A DNA stretch of 23,431 nt. Source: SG8-41 sp032123035. Its GTDB lineage: Bacteria; Pseudomonadota; Gammaproteobacteria; Burkholderiales; SG8-41. The translations under genes were made by a program, and so were the position numbers. Positions 1-7,321 of this stretch are shown piece after piece. Location: NCBI GenBank assembly GCA_032123035.1, contig JAQBFV010000348.1, positions 1 to 23,431 of the forward strand, read 5' to 3'. Numbering within the stretch: the stretch's first letter is position 1; every line of letters starts with the position of its first letter. Under the pieces are notes generated by a model that was given only the letters and a program-made list of their open reading frames with translations, did no database searches and was not told the origin of the DNA.

Positions 1-1769
1 GGCGATACGGCTTGCAGCAAGTGAAACATGTTCAACCGAAGCAACATCGGGACGTTCAACTTGAAGCCGCGATCGGCCGGCTGGATATGCACCTCGAAGT
101 GGTGCCACAGATGTTTCCAGGCGAGCACGTGGTCCGCCATCACGGTGTCGAAGCGACCCGCGCGTGCGATCGCCTTGCGCGCTTCCAGCCCGCACTCCGA
201 GATGGCGCGGTCGCGCGAGGTATAGAAAGAGGCAAGCTTCTCCAGCAACAGCGTCTCGCCTTGCTTGAGGTCGACTTCGAATTCCTGTCCGATACGGCCA
301 GGTTCCTCGATGGCCCCGCGCCGAACTTCGAGAAGCTCTCCGTCCAGGTACACCCGCGTTCGCGCCGCCTGCGCGACATGCATATTCGACTGGCAGGTGC
401 GCACCGGCAGGGCCACGCTGTCCTTGCTGACAACCTCGCCTGTCAGCGCCTCCAGGTGCCGGTTGCTGAACTTGCGGTACAGCTTCGCCCCGGCGTTGAC
501 GACCCGCCCGTCGATCGCCGAACGCACCGTGACGCCTCCCGACCAGTTCTCCGCGGTCAGTGTGAGCTCCAGCGCCGCCAGATGCATGTCGCTCATCGAG
601 ACCAGGCACCGCTCGTTGAGCGTACTGCGCCGCCCTTGGCCATCCTCGAAGTTGATGCTGCGCAACAGAATGCCGCGCCGCAGATCGAGTTCCTGGCGGT
701 AGGACAGGAGCTTGACGCTTCGCGCATCGAACCAGTCCTCATCGGCGATACGAAACGCGAGCGTGAGCCAGTTGGGAAAATTGACCAGATCCTCGTTCTC
801 GACCACGCGGCCGATGATGACTGTGCGCAGCCGGTTATAGCCGCCGGCAAGGTAGGTCCCTGGATAGTGAATGCCATCCGCCACTGCGCCGGCGGTGGCG
901 CCGCGCGTCGCAAAATAGCCGTTCCCCAAGGTGCACAAGGCTTCGCGGATACCCTCCTTGGCCGGGTCGAAGCCCTCAAACGCCAGGGACCACACGGAAG
1001 GCGGTTCTACGGCCACCCCGACTTGCGCCAGATCGGTCACCACGACATCGGCGCCCGCATCGCGCAGCGCCTGCGCCTGTTCGCGGCGATCCACGCCGAT
1101 GACGCAGCCGAATCGGCCGGCGCGTCCGGCCGCTACGCCGACGATCGCGTCCTCCACCACGACGGCACGCGAGGGCTCTGTCCCGAGGCGCCGTGCCGCC
1201 TCCAGAAAGGCGTCCGGCGCCGGCTTGCCCTTGAGTTCGAGCCGGGTGATGTCCGTTCCGTCCACCCGCGTGTCGAACAGCTGCGCGATGCCCACCGCCT
1301 CGAGCACCGCCGCGCAATTGTTGCTGGAGGACACGACGGCAGTCTTGATCTCTTGCGCCCGGAGATTGCGCACCAGCGCGATCGCCGCCTCATAGGGCTC
1401 GACGCCGTGCTGCTCCAGGTGTTGCAGGAAATAGCGGTCCTTCAGATTGCCCAGCGCGCGCACGCTTTGCACCTCGGGGCCGTCTTCGGCTGAGCCCATC
1501 GGCAGTTCGATCCCCCGCGAGGCGAGGAAGGCGGCCACACCGTCGTAGCGCGACTTGCCGTCGACCTGGCGCGGGTAGTCGGTGTCGATGTCAAAGGGGA
1601 CGAACGGCTCGCCCGCCTGGACGGCGCGCTGTTCGAGAAAGCCATCGAACAGCTTTTTCCAGGCCGCGGCATGCACGCTCGCGGTTTTAGTCAGCACCCC
1701 GTCGAGATCGAACAGAACCGCGTCGTAGTCCCGCGGAGATAGAGTGATGACGGGCACGACGCCAGTCAT
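1..1769 (-). CDS. HAD (beta-phosphoglucomutase-like) + GH65 sugar phosphorylase fusion, C-terminus beyond window
   Basis: Open from the ATG at 1769 to the left edge, about 589 codons visible. Residues ~14-250 are a HAD phosphatase/phosphomutase: motif I FDLDGVLT (nucleophile D21, D23), motif II SSSN at ~147, motif III Lys in LKGKPAPD (K182), motif IV VVEDA (E206, D207). From ~260 a glycoside hydrolase 65 N-terminal beta-sandwich begins (LGNGYFATRG, later VNFPNW and LRRGILLRS). The GH65 catalytic barrel would lie past the edge. Family knowledge: GH65 enzymes phosphorolyse trehalose, maltose or kojibiose to beta-glucose 1-phosphate, and beta-PGM converts that to glucose 6-phosphate, so the fusion would couple both steps in the cytoplasm. 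The substrate cannot be told from this fragment. The ATG overlaps the TGA of a histidine-phosphatase remnant (ATGA); the RBS is weak, so it is probably translationally coupled. An in-frame TGA at about 1812-1814 leaves no earlier ATG. It is likely the last gene of the N-ATPase operon. Confidence 0.88.
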   Translation of the reverse strand, partial: MTGVVPVITLSPRDYDAVLFDLDGVLTKTASVHAAAWKKLFDGFLEQRAVQAGEPFVPFDIDTDYPRQVDGKSRYDGVAAFLASRGIELPMGSAEDGPEVQSVRALGNLKDRYFLQHLEQHGVEPYEAAIALVRNLRAQEIKTAVVSSSNNCAAVLEAVGIAQLFDTRVDGTDITRLELKGKPAPDAFLEAARRLGTEPSRAVVVEDAIVGVAAGRAGRFGCVIGVDRREQAQALRDAGADVVVTDLAQVGVAVEPPSVWSLAFEGFDPAKEGIREALCTLGNGYFATRGATAGAVADGIHYPGTYLAGGYNRLRTVIIGRVVENEDLVNFPNWLTLAFRIADEDWFDARSVKLLSYRQELDLRRGILLRSINFEDGQGRRSTLNERCLVSMSDMHLAALELTLTAENWSGGVTVRSAIDGRVVNAGAKLYRKFSNRHLEALTGEVVSKDSVALPVRTCQSNMHVAQAARTRVYLDGELLEVRRGAIEEPGRIGQEFEVDLKQGETLLLEKLASFYTSRDRAISECGLEARKAIARAGRFDTVMADHVLAWKHLWHHFEVHIQPADRGFKLNVPMLLRLNMFHLLQAVS

Positions 1770-1944
1770 GTGCCGCAGCCGTTCCGGACGTGGGTCACAG
1801 GCTCGCTGAGGTCATGATCGTATCCAAAGACGCTCAAAGACGCGGTGTCGAGCAGAAGGCGGCCCCGCACACCTGCGTCGACCAACTTTCGAGCTCGACC
1901 TTTTTCCCCGCCGGGACACGAACATCTTTGGAACTGATTTTCAT
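1766..1944 (-). pseudogene. Deletion scar: 5' end of a ppk2-like gene joined to 3' end of a second histidine phosphatase gene
   Basis: The gap between atpG and the GH65 gene is not random sequence. From the ATG at 1944 the peptide MKISSKDVRVPAGKKVELE..W is readable and resembles the conserved N-terminus of polyphosphate kinase 2 (K-D-F-R-V-x-x-G-x-K-V-x-L-x-x-W-P-T). That frame becomes unrelated after ~25 codons and stops at 1834. In another frame, from about 1863 down to the TGA at 1766-1768, the peptide RLLLDTASLSVFGYDHD followed by LSEPV is the typical C-terminus of phosphoglycerate-mutase-like histidine phosphatases. It matches LLLDTASLSV of the intact paralogue at 8737-9465. The simplest reading is a deletion that removed most of ppk2 and the front of a gpm-like gene. 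The remnant TGA overlaps the next gene's ATG, a relic of operon coupling. Assignments are from motif memory, not a search. Confidence 0.6.
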
Positions 1945-1958
1945 CCTGATCCTCGCGA

Positions 1959-2870
1959 TCATCCTGTATGCGCCCTCGGCCGTCCAGGCACTGTCAACGC
2001 CTCGAAGGCAGAGATGACGTCGAACAGTTCCTCGTCGATGCCACTCTGGCGCAAACGATGGAATGTCCCGTTGAGTTCCTCCAAGAGTTCGTCGATATTT
2101 TTGTCAGCACGCTGCATCGCCGCCAGGCGGCTCGCGTTCTCGCTCGCGAGAGATTCGGCGCACGCCCGAAACAGCGAGACGAAAAGATATTCGCGGATGA
2201 GCGCCCGCAACGTCTCGGTGTCGCCGCCCACGAGCTCGGGCAGATTTCCCGTCGGCCAGGGAAGTTCGGCCAGCGTGCGCCGCCAGGTTTCGTCCAGCGG
2301 CAGCAGTCGCTGATTGACGGGCGCATATGCCGCTCCCGATGTTGGGCGGTTGTAGAACAGGTGAAGTTCGACGACCTCGCCCTGGCTGTGGCGCTTCTCT
2401 GTCTCGAGGAGAATCTGCCCGACGAGCAGCGTGATCGCCTTGACGGAATTCGGCACCGCGAAGAGTCCAACCAGCGGCAGGCCCGCATCCGACAGGCGCC
2501 CGTGCACGCGTTCGCCGACCGCCCAGACCTGAGGTTTGCCGGGAAGAGCGGCCAGGGTCTTAGTCGCAAAATCAGCCACCGCGTCATTGAACTGCCCCAC
2601 CAGTCCTTGATCGGAACCGAATACGACCGCACCGACGGCGGCGTCATCGGGGCGTCGTTTGCCGTCCGTCATCAGCGCTGCCGGCGCGTTTTTCCGGAAA
2701 CAAATGCTCAACCCCAGCTCCACGGTGCGATAGTAGTCACCCAACGCACGCACCGATTTCTCGTATTGGCCGATACTCGATGCGGCCAGAGCCTTCATGG
2801 TGCGGACGACGGATTGGAGCTCGCCGGCGCTTTCGATCTTTCGGCGCAGGCTCGCTGCGGTGTCGCTCAC
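1959..2870 (-). CDS. atpG: N-type ATPase subunit gamma
   Basis: 303 aa with a GTG start that overlaps the atpA stop (GTGA, 4 bases). The N-terminal helix (LRRKIESAGELQSVVRTMKALAAS) corresponds to the family pattern IRxxIxSVxxTxKITxAMxMVA. The C-terminal helix (residues ~255-300) forms the other half of the central coiled-coil shaft. Gamma is the rotor axle that connects the c ring to the alpha/beta headpiece. The N-terminus departs from the usual KIT-AM signature (SVVRTMKALAAS), as expected for the divergent N-ATPase lineage. It is the last gene of the atpDCQRBEFAG order that defines N-ATPase operons. It is followed not by a terminator but by a gene-remnant scar. Confidence 0.9.
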   Translation of the reverse strand: MSDTAASLRRKIESAGELQSVVRTMKALAASSIGQYEKSVRALGDYYRTVELGLSICFRKNAPAALMTDGKRRPDDAAVGAVVFGSDQGLVGQFNDAVADFATKTLAALPGKPQVWAVGERVHGRLSDAGLPLVGLFAVPNSVKAITLLVGQILLETEKRHSQGEVVELHLFYNRPTSGAAYAPVNQRLLPLDETWRRTLAELPWPTGNLPELVGGDTETLRALIREYLFVSLFRACAESLASENASRLAAMQRADKNIDELLEELNGTFHRLRQSGIDEELFDVISAFEALTVPGRPRAHTG

Positions 2871-4453
2871 GATTCTTCCTTGGAAGCCGCATTGGGCTTG
2901 GAGGCAGCCTTGGTCTCATCCGGATCGGCCAGGAACTCTTCGAGCGCTTGGCGGGCGATTTCGATGATCGCTTCGCGATCCTCGTCGCTCAACTTGTCGA
3001 CGGTATCCAATCGCTCGGCTGCCTCCCGCGGAATGTCGGCCACCGCCTCGCGCACGGCCCGCTCGGCGTCCGTCATCTGGTCGATCGGCACCGGGTCGAA
3101 GAGCTTCTCGGTCAATGCCAGCAGGACGGCGATTTGTGCGGGCATGGACACCGGGGCGAATTCCGGCTGCTTCAGGCAGGCGCGGATTCGCCGTCCATGC
3201 TCGATTATCTTGCGAGTGTCTTCATCCAGGCGGGCGCCGAAGCGGGCAAAGGTCTCGAGTTCCTCGAACTGCGCATAGGCGAGCTTGAGGTCGCCCGCCA
3301 CCGCGCGGTACGCCGCCCGTTGCGCCTTGCCCCCGACGCGGGAAACGGATTGGCCGACATCGACCGCGGGCAGCACGCCCAATTCGAACAGCGAGGGCGA
3401 GAGGTAGATCTGCCCATCCGTGATGGAAATCAGGTTGGTCGGAATGTAGGCGGAAATATTCTGCGCCTCGGTTTCGATGATGGGCAGTGCAGTCAGCGAC
3501 CCGCCACCGAGTTCCTTGCGCAAGTGCGTCGCACGTTCGAGCAGCCGCGCGTGAATGTAGAAGATGTCGCCCGGAAACGCTTCGCGGCCGGGCGGGCGAC
3601 GCAGCAGCAAGGACAGCTCGCGATACGCGCGCGCGTGATGTGTGAGGTCGTCGTAAACAACCAACACGTCGCGGCCTTGCTGCATGAAATGCTCCGCAAT
3701 GCTGGTCGCGGCGTACGGTGCGATGAACGCGAGACCTGGCGGGTCGTTGCCCTCGGTGACGACGAGAACGGTGTAGTCCATCGCGCCCTTTTCGCGCAAG
3801 TTTGCCACCGCTTTCGCCACGGCGGACGCACGTTGACCGATGGCGCAATAGACGCACAGAACGTCCTTGCCACGCTGGTTGAGAATGGTGTCAATCGCGA
3901 TGGCGGACTTTCCCGTCTGGCGGTCGCCGAGAATCAGCTCGCGCTGGCCGCGCCCGATGGGAATCAGCGCATCGATGACCTTCAGTCCGGTCTGCAGCGG
4001 CACGGTGACCGGCGCGCGGTCCATGATGGGCGGGGCGGCCCGTTCGATGGGCAGGCGCTCGCTGGCGGCTACCGGCCCATTGCCGTCGAGGGGCCGGCCC
4101 AGCGGGTCGATCACCCGTCCCAGCAATCCCTCGCCCACGGCCACGTCCATGACCCGGCCCGTGCGCTGGACTTCATCTCCCGCGTGCAGGTGCCAGTATT
4201 CGCCGAGCAGAACGACGCCGATTTCGTCCGCGTCCACGTTGAACGCGATGCCGAGCACGTCACCGGGAAACGTTACCAATTCATCAAATCCCACGCCGGG
4301 GAGACCCGACACCTTGGCGATGCCGGTGGCAATGCTGGTGATCGTGCCCACCTCCCGTGGCGCGAGATCTGGTGTGAACGCTTCCCGCGCTTGGTCTATT
4401 CGGGCAAACATGCTGTCGAAGACGTCCTGCAGGCGCTCAGGTTCCATGTTCAT
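2867..4453 (-). CDS. atpA: N-type ATPase subunit alpha
   Basis: 528 aa. The ATG shares one base with the atpF stop (TGATG). Walker A is GDRQTGKS at residues 176-183. The arginine-finger region has the usual SVSRVGG. The N-terminal beta-barrel is at ~30-100, and the C-terminal helical domain ends in a low-complexity Lys/Ala/Ser/Glu tail. Alpha is the non-catalytic nucleotide-binding subunit of the F1-like head; its arginine finger completes the catalytic site in beta. The length is slightly above the ~510 aa norm because of this tail. It lies within the translationally coupled N-ATPase operon. Confident by family motifs and by context. Confidence 0.95.
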   Translation of the reverse strand: MNMEPERLQDVFDSMFARIDQAREAFTPDLAPREVGTITSIATGIAKVSGLPGVGFDELVTFPGDVLGIAFNVDADEIGVVLLGEYWHLHAGDEVQRTGRVMDVAVGEGLLGRVIDPLGRPLDGNGPVAASERLPIERAAPPIMDRAPVTVPLQTGLKVIDALIPIGRGQRELILGDRQTGKSAIAIDTILNQRGKDVLCVYCAIGQRASAVAKAVANLREKGAMDYTVLVVTEGNDPPGLAFIAPYAATSIAEHFMQQGRDVLVVYDDLTHHARAYRELSLLLRRPPGREAFPGDIFYIHARLLERATHLRKELGGGSLTALPIIETEAQNISAYIPTNLISITDGQIYLSPSLFELGVLPAVDVGQSVSRVGGKAQRAAYRAVAGDLKLAYAQFEELETFARFGARLDEDTRKIIEHGRRIRACLKQPEFAPVSMPAQIAVLLALTEKLFDPVPIDQMTDAERAVREAVADIPREAAERLDTVDKLSDEDREAIIEIARQALEEFLADPDETKAASKPNAASKEES

Positions 4454-5271
4454 CAGCGCTGTGTTTCGGGCTTGGCTTGTTCAGGCTTGGGATCGGCTTT
4501 TGCTATGGGTCTGTCCTTCTCCTGTAGAAGCTCATCGACGCCCTTTTCCAGCGACGCCAAATAGTCCGCGATGCTCCACGCCACCTTTCTTCCATTCGTG
4601 GCGAGTTCGATTCCGCTGACCAGGGCCGGCGCAGTTTCGAAGCGAAGGCGGATATCCGCCGAGAAGGTTTCGTTGATCGCTTTTTGAATCGCCGCGCGCT
4701 GCTCCGCAGGCAGGTCAAACGCGCTGCGCACGAGTGCAGGTTCACGCGCTGTCTTGAGGACCTCGCCAAGGCTTGCTTTCGCGTTGGCGTCCATTGCCCG
4801 CAGGCGACGGGTGAACACCTCGCACAAGCGTTCTTCGAGACTCGACGAGGCGAGATCCGCCAGCGCCTTGCGGGCAATGGCAAATACTTCCTGCTGGGTC
4901 CGGCGACTGATGGCTTTGCTCAAGTTACGCGCGTCGTTTCTCAGCGTTTCCTGTCGCCTGGCACTCAAGGCGTCGGCGGCCTGCCGCGCGTCGTCGAGCA
5001 GCCGCTGGCGTTCGGCCTTCGCCTCGTCCGTCACCTGGGTCATGCGTGCGGCGCGCTGCTGGTCGAACTTTTCGTTTTTGTCCTGGAACTCGTCGCGCTC
5101 CTTTCGCGCTTCGGCCTTTTTCGCGTCGGCGTCCGCGAGTTCCGCGGCGATCCGCTTCTCGCGCGCGTCGATCGCGTCGAGGATGGGCCGGTAGAGAAAG
5201 CGCTTCAGCAGCCACACCAGAACGAGGAAGTTGAGTGCCTGCGCGCCGACGGTGAACCAGTCAATCAGCAT
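4453..5271 (-). CDS. atpF: N-type ATPase subunit b with a delta-like C-terminal extension
   Basis: 272 aa against ~160 for ordinary b subunits. Residues ~6-28 are one membrane helix (ALNFLVLVWLLKRFLY, then RPI as in b subunits). Residues ~35-150 are charged coiled coil (AREKRIAAELADADAKK). Residues ~155-245 are globular. Within that part FSADIRLRFETAPALVSGIEL followed by RKVAWSIADYLASLEK is laid out like the end of delta/OSCP (x-PxLIGGxxxxxGxxxxDxSxxxxLxxL). No atpH gene is present, as is usual for N-ATPases, so this tail probably takes over delta's job of clamping the stator to the top of alpha3beta3; that is inference. The ATG lies 3 bases after the atpE stop. The acidic/basic C-terminal tail beyond ~250 is low complexity. 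Confidence 0.9.
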   Translation of the reverse strand: MLIDWFTVGAQALNFLVLVWLLKRFLYRPILDAIDAREKRIAAELADADAKKAEARKERDEFQDKNEKFDQQRAARMTQVTDEAKAERQRLLDDARQAADALSARRQETLRNDARNLSKAISRRTQQEVFAIARKALADLASSSLEERLCEVFTRRLRAMDANAKASLGEVLKTAREPALVRSAFDLPAEQRAAIQKAINETFSADIRLRFETAPALVSGIELATNGRKVAWSIADYLASLEKGVDELLQEKDRPIAKADPKPEQAKPETQR

Positions 5272-5274
5272 GGC

Positions 5275-5556
5275 CTACTTTTCCGCGGCTTGGGCGATCA
5301 CGTGGTTCCAGAACGGATTGGCGAAGATGAGGATCATCGAGACGACGAAGCAGTAGATGGCCGTGGACTCGATCATCGCCAGGCCCACGAACAGAGTTCG
5401 GGTGATGGTGGCGGAGGCGTCGGGTTGCTGGGCCAGCGAGGTGAGCGCCATCGCGACCGCACGCCCTTCACCCAGCGCCGGTCCGATCGCGCCGAAGCTG
5501 GTGGCAATGCCGGCGGTGACAATGGACGCCACCGCAATAATGGACATGCTATCCAT
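5275..5556 (-). CDS. atpE: N-type ATPase subunit c (rotor ring)
   Basis: 93 aa, two membrane helices (about 5-37 and 53-80) joined by the polar loop AQQPDA at 42-47. Glycine/alanine-rich packing is seen in helix 1. The ion-site residues are visible: E63-S64-T65 and Y68 in helix 2, and E30 in helix 1 (LGEGRA) at the position where Na+-dependent c subunits carry Gln. Two carboxylates per site are the pattern described for the proton-specific c17 N-ATPase ring of Burkholderia pseudomallei, so this ring is probably H+-coupled; ring size cannot be read from sequence. A good Shine-Dalgarno (GAGGAG, about 6 bases before the ATG) fits the high expression needed for a multi-copy subunit. The 31-base gap from atpB is the widest inside the ATPase genes. 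Confidence 0.94.
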   Translation of the reverse strand: MDSMSIIAVASIVTAGIATSFGAIGPALGEGRAVAMALTSLAQQPDASATITRTLFVGLAMIESTAIYCFVVSMILIFANPFWNHVIAQAAEK

Positions 5557-5587
5557 AAAATCTCCTCGTGTTGTCGTCCGTCATGCG

Positions 5588-6307
5588 TCAGTGTTTTGCA
5601 TCGGATTCACGCGTTGGCCCGGCGTTGGCCTCTGGCTTGAGCTTGCGCGCGCGCGTGGCGGCCGCGATGTAGACCGCGGCCAGGATGGTGAAGATGTAGG
5701 CCTGCACCATGCCGACGAGCAGACCGAGCGCCGTCATGAAGATCGGGAAAATGAAGGGCGTGATGGTGAGCAGAATGGCGATAATCATCGCCCCGCTCAT
5801 CATGTTGCCGAACAGGCGCACGGCCAGCGCCAGCGTGCGGGAGAGTTCGCTGATGATGTTGAATGGCAGCATGATGATCGTCGGTTCGACGTAGGTCTTG
5901 AAATAACCCCGCAGCCCCTGCTCCTGGATGCCGAACAGCGGCACGGCCACGAACACACATAGCGCGAGTGCCGCCGTGGTCGAGAGCGAGCCCGTCGGCG
6001 GCTCGTAGCCGGGGATGATGGTGCAAAGCGCAGCCGCAGCGACGAACAGGAACAGCGTACCCAAAAACGGGAGGTATTTCCCGGGTTGCGTGAGACCGAC
6101 TTCTTCGATTTGCTTCGCGATGCCGCTGACGACGATCTCCAGGAGGTTCTGCCAGCGGGAACGTTGCAGACCCGTGGAAAGCTTGCGCGTGATGAGTCTT
6201 GACCCGACGGCCAACACGAGCATCAGCCCCCAGGTGAACACAATGGTGGCGTTGAGTTTGAAAAACCCTTGCTGCCAGAAGACAATCGCGTCAGGACTAA
6301 GCCGCAC
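5588..6307 (-). CDS. atpB: N-type ATPase subunit a
   Basis: 239 aa with a GTG start that overlaps the atpR stop by 11 bases. Five or six membrane helices can be seen. The essential stator arginine is R164 in LALAVRLFGNM, and the second half-channel helix has Q202 in GMVQAYIFTIL; both are hallmark subunit a motifs. Subunit a forms the two half-channels through which ions reach and leave the c ring. It lies between atpR and atpE as in other N-ATPase operons. The identification is firm. Confidence 0.94.
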   Translation of the reverse strand: MRLSPDAIVFWQQGFFKLNATIVFTWGLMLVLAVGSRLITRKLSTGLQRSRWQNLLEIVVSGIAKQIEEVGLTQPGKYLPFLGTLFLFVAAAALCTIIPGYEPPTGSLSTTAALALCVFVAVPLFGIQEQGLRGYFKTYVEPTIIMLPFNIISELSRTLALAVRLFGNMMSGAMIIAILLTITPFIFPIFMTALGLLVGMVQAYIFTILAAVYIAAATRARKLKPEANAGPTRESDAKH

Positions 6308-6614
6308 GGCTGCCCTCCAGTGCCCGGCGAGCTTGGTCTCCCGGAGGCGGGGTCAGCCGCGTCGCGATCAGACGTGCCATGACAAATCCAACGAGACAGG
6401 CCAGCAGCCGCTCCCATTGGCCGCCGCCGACCAAGTAGAACCCACCCAAGGTAACGCTCATCCGCAGCAGCGCGCTGGCGAAGAACCAACGCGCTGGCCT
6501 TGGCGACGAAGCGCCCCTGCGCACCGTCCACCAAAGGCCGCCAAAGAAAATCGCCCCGAGCCCCGCCCCCGCCACCCACGCCAGCACTAACGTCAGCGTT
6601 TCATTCATCGACAT
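6297..6614 (-). CDS. atpR: N-ATPase-specific membrane protein AtpR
   Basis: 105 aa, three predicted membrane helices (about 7-28, 43-62, 66-84) with Arg residues between and near them (TVRRG, LLRM, ARLIATR). AtpR proteins occur only in N-ATPase operons, between atpQ and atpB, and are thought to help assemble or hold the c ring; their exact role is unsettled. I chose the first ATG (MSMNE, 6614) because AGAGGAACGAG lies at a good distance before it. An ATG two codons later is possible. The start overlaps the end of atpQ by 14 bases. The call rests on position, length and topology. Confidence 0.85.
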   Translation of the reverse strand: MSMNETLTLVLAWVAGAGLGAIFFGGLWWTVRRGASSPRPARWFFASALLRMSVTLGGFYLVGGGQWERLLACLVGFVMARLIATRLTPPPGDQARRALEGSRAA

Positions 6615-6939
6615 CGTCTCGTTCCTCTCGCATGGCCCGATCTTCCTTGGCGACCCAATGCCACGCGTTCAAACAGCCGATTGAGAGCCCGGCCACCAGC
6701 AACGCCAGCGTCCAGGAACGGCCTCCCGGATAGCGCTGGTCCAGCCAGAGGCCGAGCGCTGCGCCGAGCAGCGTTGGAACGGCCACCGACCAGCCGACGA
6801 GCCCCATCATGCCCAAGCCGAACCATACGCCCGGCGTGGCATGGCGCCGCGCCTTGAGCTTGCGCGCCGCCTTCACGCCGACCTGCCCGGCGAAGGCCGA
6901 CCCGTTGTTCGGGGTCTTTCCGGTCGGTTCGTCATTCAT
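6601..6939 (-). CDS. atpQ: N-ATPase-associated AtpI-like protein AtpQ
   Basis: 112 aa from the ATG at 6939 (MNDEPTGK), which overlaps the atpC stop by 8 bases; an upstream in-frame ATG at 6987 lies well inside atpC and is unlikely. After a hydrophilic basic N-terminus (to ~35) there are two membrane helices (~38-64 and 75-95) with the AtpI-type pattern G-x-x-L-G-x-x-L-x-L-W-L-D. AtpI relatives assist c-ring assembly or Mg2+ supply for ordinary F-ATPases; AtpQ is the N-ATPase counterpart. The C-terminus is highly charged. Start and function agree with the conserved D-C-Q-R-B-E-F-A-G order. Confidence 0.85.
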   Translation of the reverse strand: MNDEPTGKTPNNGSAFAGQVGVKAARKLKARRHATPGVWFGLGMMGLVGWSVAVPTLLGAALGLWLDQRYPGGRSWTLALLVAGLSIGCLNAWHWVAKEDRAMREERDDVDE

Positions 6940-7321
6940 GTTTAAAGGTCGCGAAGCGACGCAGAAATCCAGCTTCCAATTTCGCAACGACCGAGCGCAC
7001 GCTTTGCTCCTGCTCGTCCAGGGTCAGAAACTCCTGCTCCACCGCAGCGCGCAATTGGCCGAGGTTCGTTCCCGCGATCGCCCGGCGCACGGAAACGAGC
7101 ACGTCTGCACCGGCCTTGACCAGAACGCCTTCATCCACGGCGATAAAAACCTCTCCTGCGGCATCGGTCTCGTAGACCAGAATCCCCGGCGTCAGCGCCG
7201 CCACGCAGTCCAACCGGTGGGGCAGGAGCCCGAACGCGCCTTCGCGCGTCTCCGCGACGATGCGTGACACGCCGGTCTTTTCGACGAAGATTTGAAACGG
7301 CAGGAGGATCTTAAGATTCAA
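6932..7321 (-). CDS. atpC: N-type ATPase subunit epsilon
   Basis: 129 aa if it begins at the TTG at 7321, giving LNLKILLPFQIFVEK. This matches the family start M-x-L-K-I-x-x-P-x-x-x-F. An in-frame ATG at 7381 would add 20 basic residues that are only atpD read in another frame, so I reject it. The N-terminal part is the epsilon beta-sandwich (GAFGLLPHRLDCVAALTPG corresponds to G-x-x-G-x-L-P-x-H). The C-terminal ~45 residues are helical. Epsilon joins gamma to the c ring and often restrains ATP hydrolysis. The TTG overlaps the end of atpD by 11 bases, so low-rate coupled initiation is likely. Confidence 0.9.
   Translation of the reverse strand: MNLKILLPFQIFVEKTGVSRIVAETREGAFGLLPHRLDCVAALTPGILVYETDAAGEVFIAVDEGVLVKAGADVLVSVRRAIAGTNLGQLRAAVEQEFLTLDEQEQSVRSVVAKLEAGFLRRFATFKHE

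Noticed and set aside
12..1493. 493-codon open frame on the plus strand
   Set aside because: Antisense of the HAD-GH65 gene; high GC leaves a stop-poor opposite frame. The peptide is Arg/His/Gln-rich and matches no family.
1790..2017. 75-codon plus-strand ORF in the gap after atpG, with a hydrophobic stretch
   Set aside because: The gap is explained by minus-strand gene remnants and this ORF runs into atpG antisense; no RBS was seen.
2780..4564. 594-codon open frame on the plus strand
   Set aside because: Exact antisense of atpA with recognised ATPase motifs on the minus strand; no family pattern of its own.
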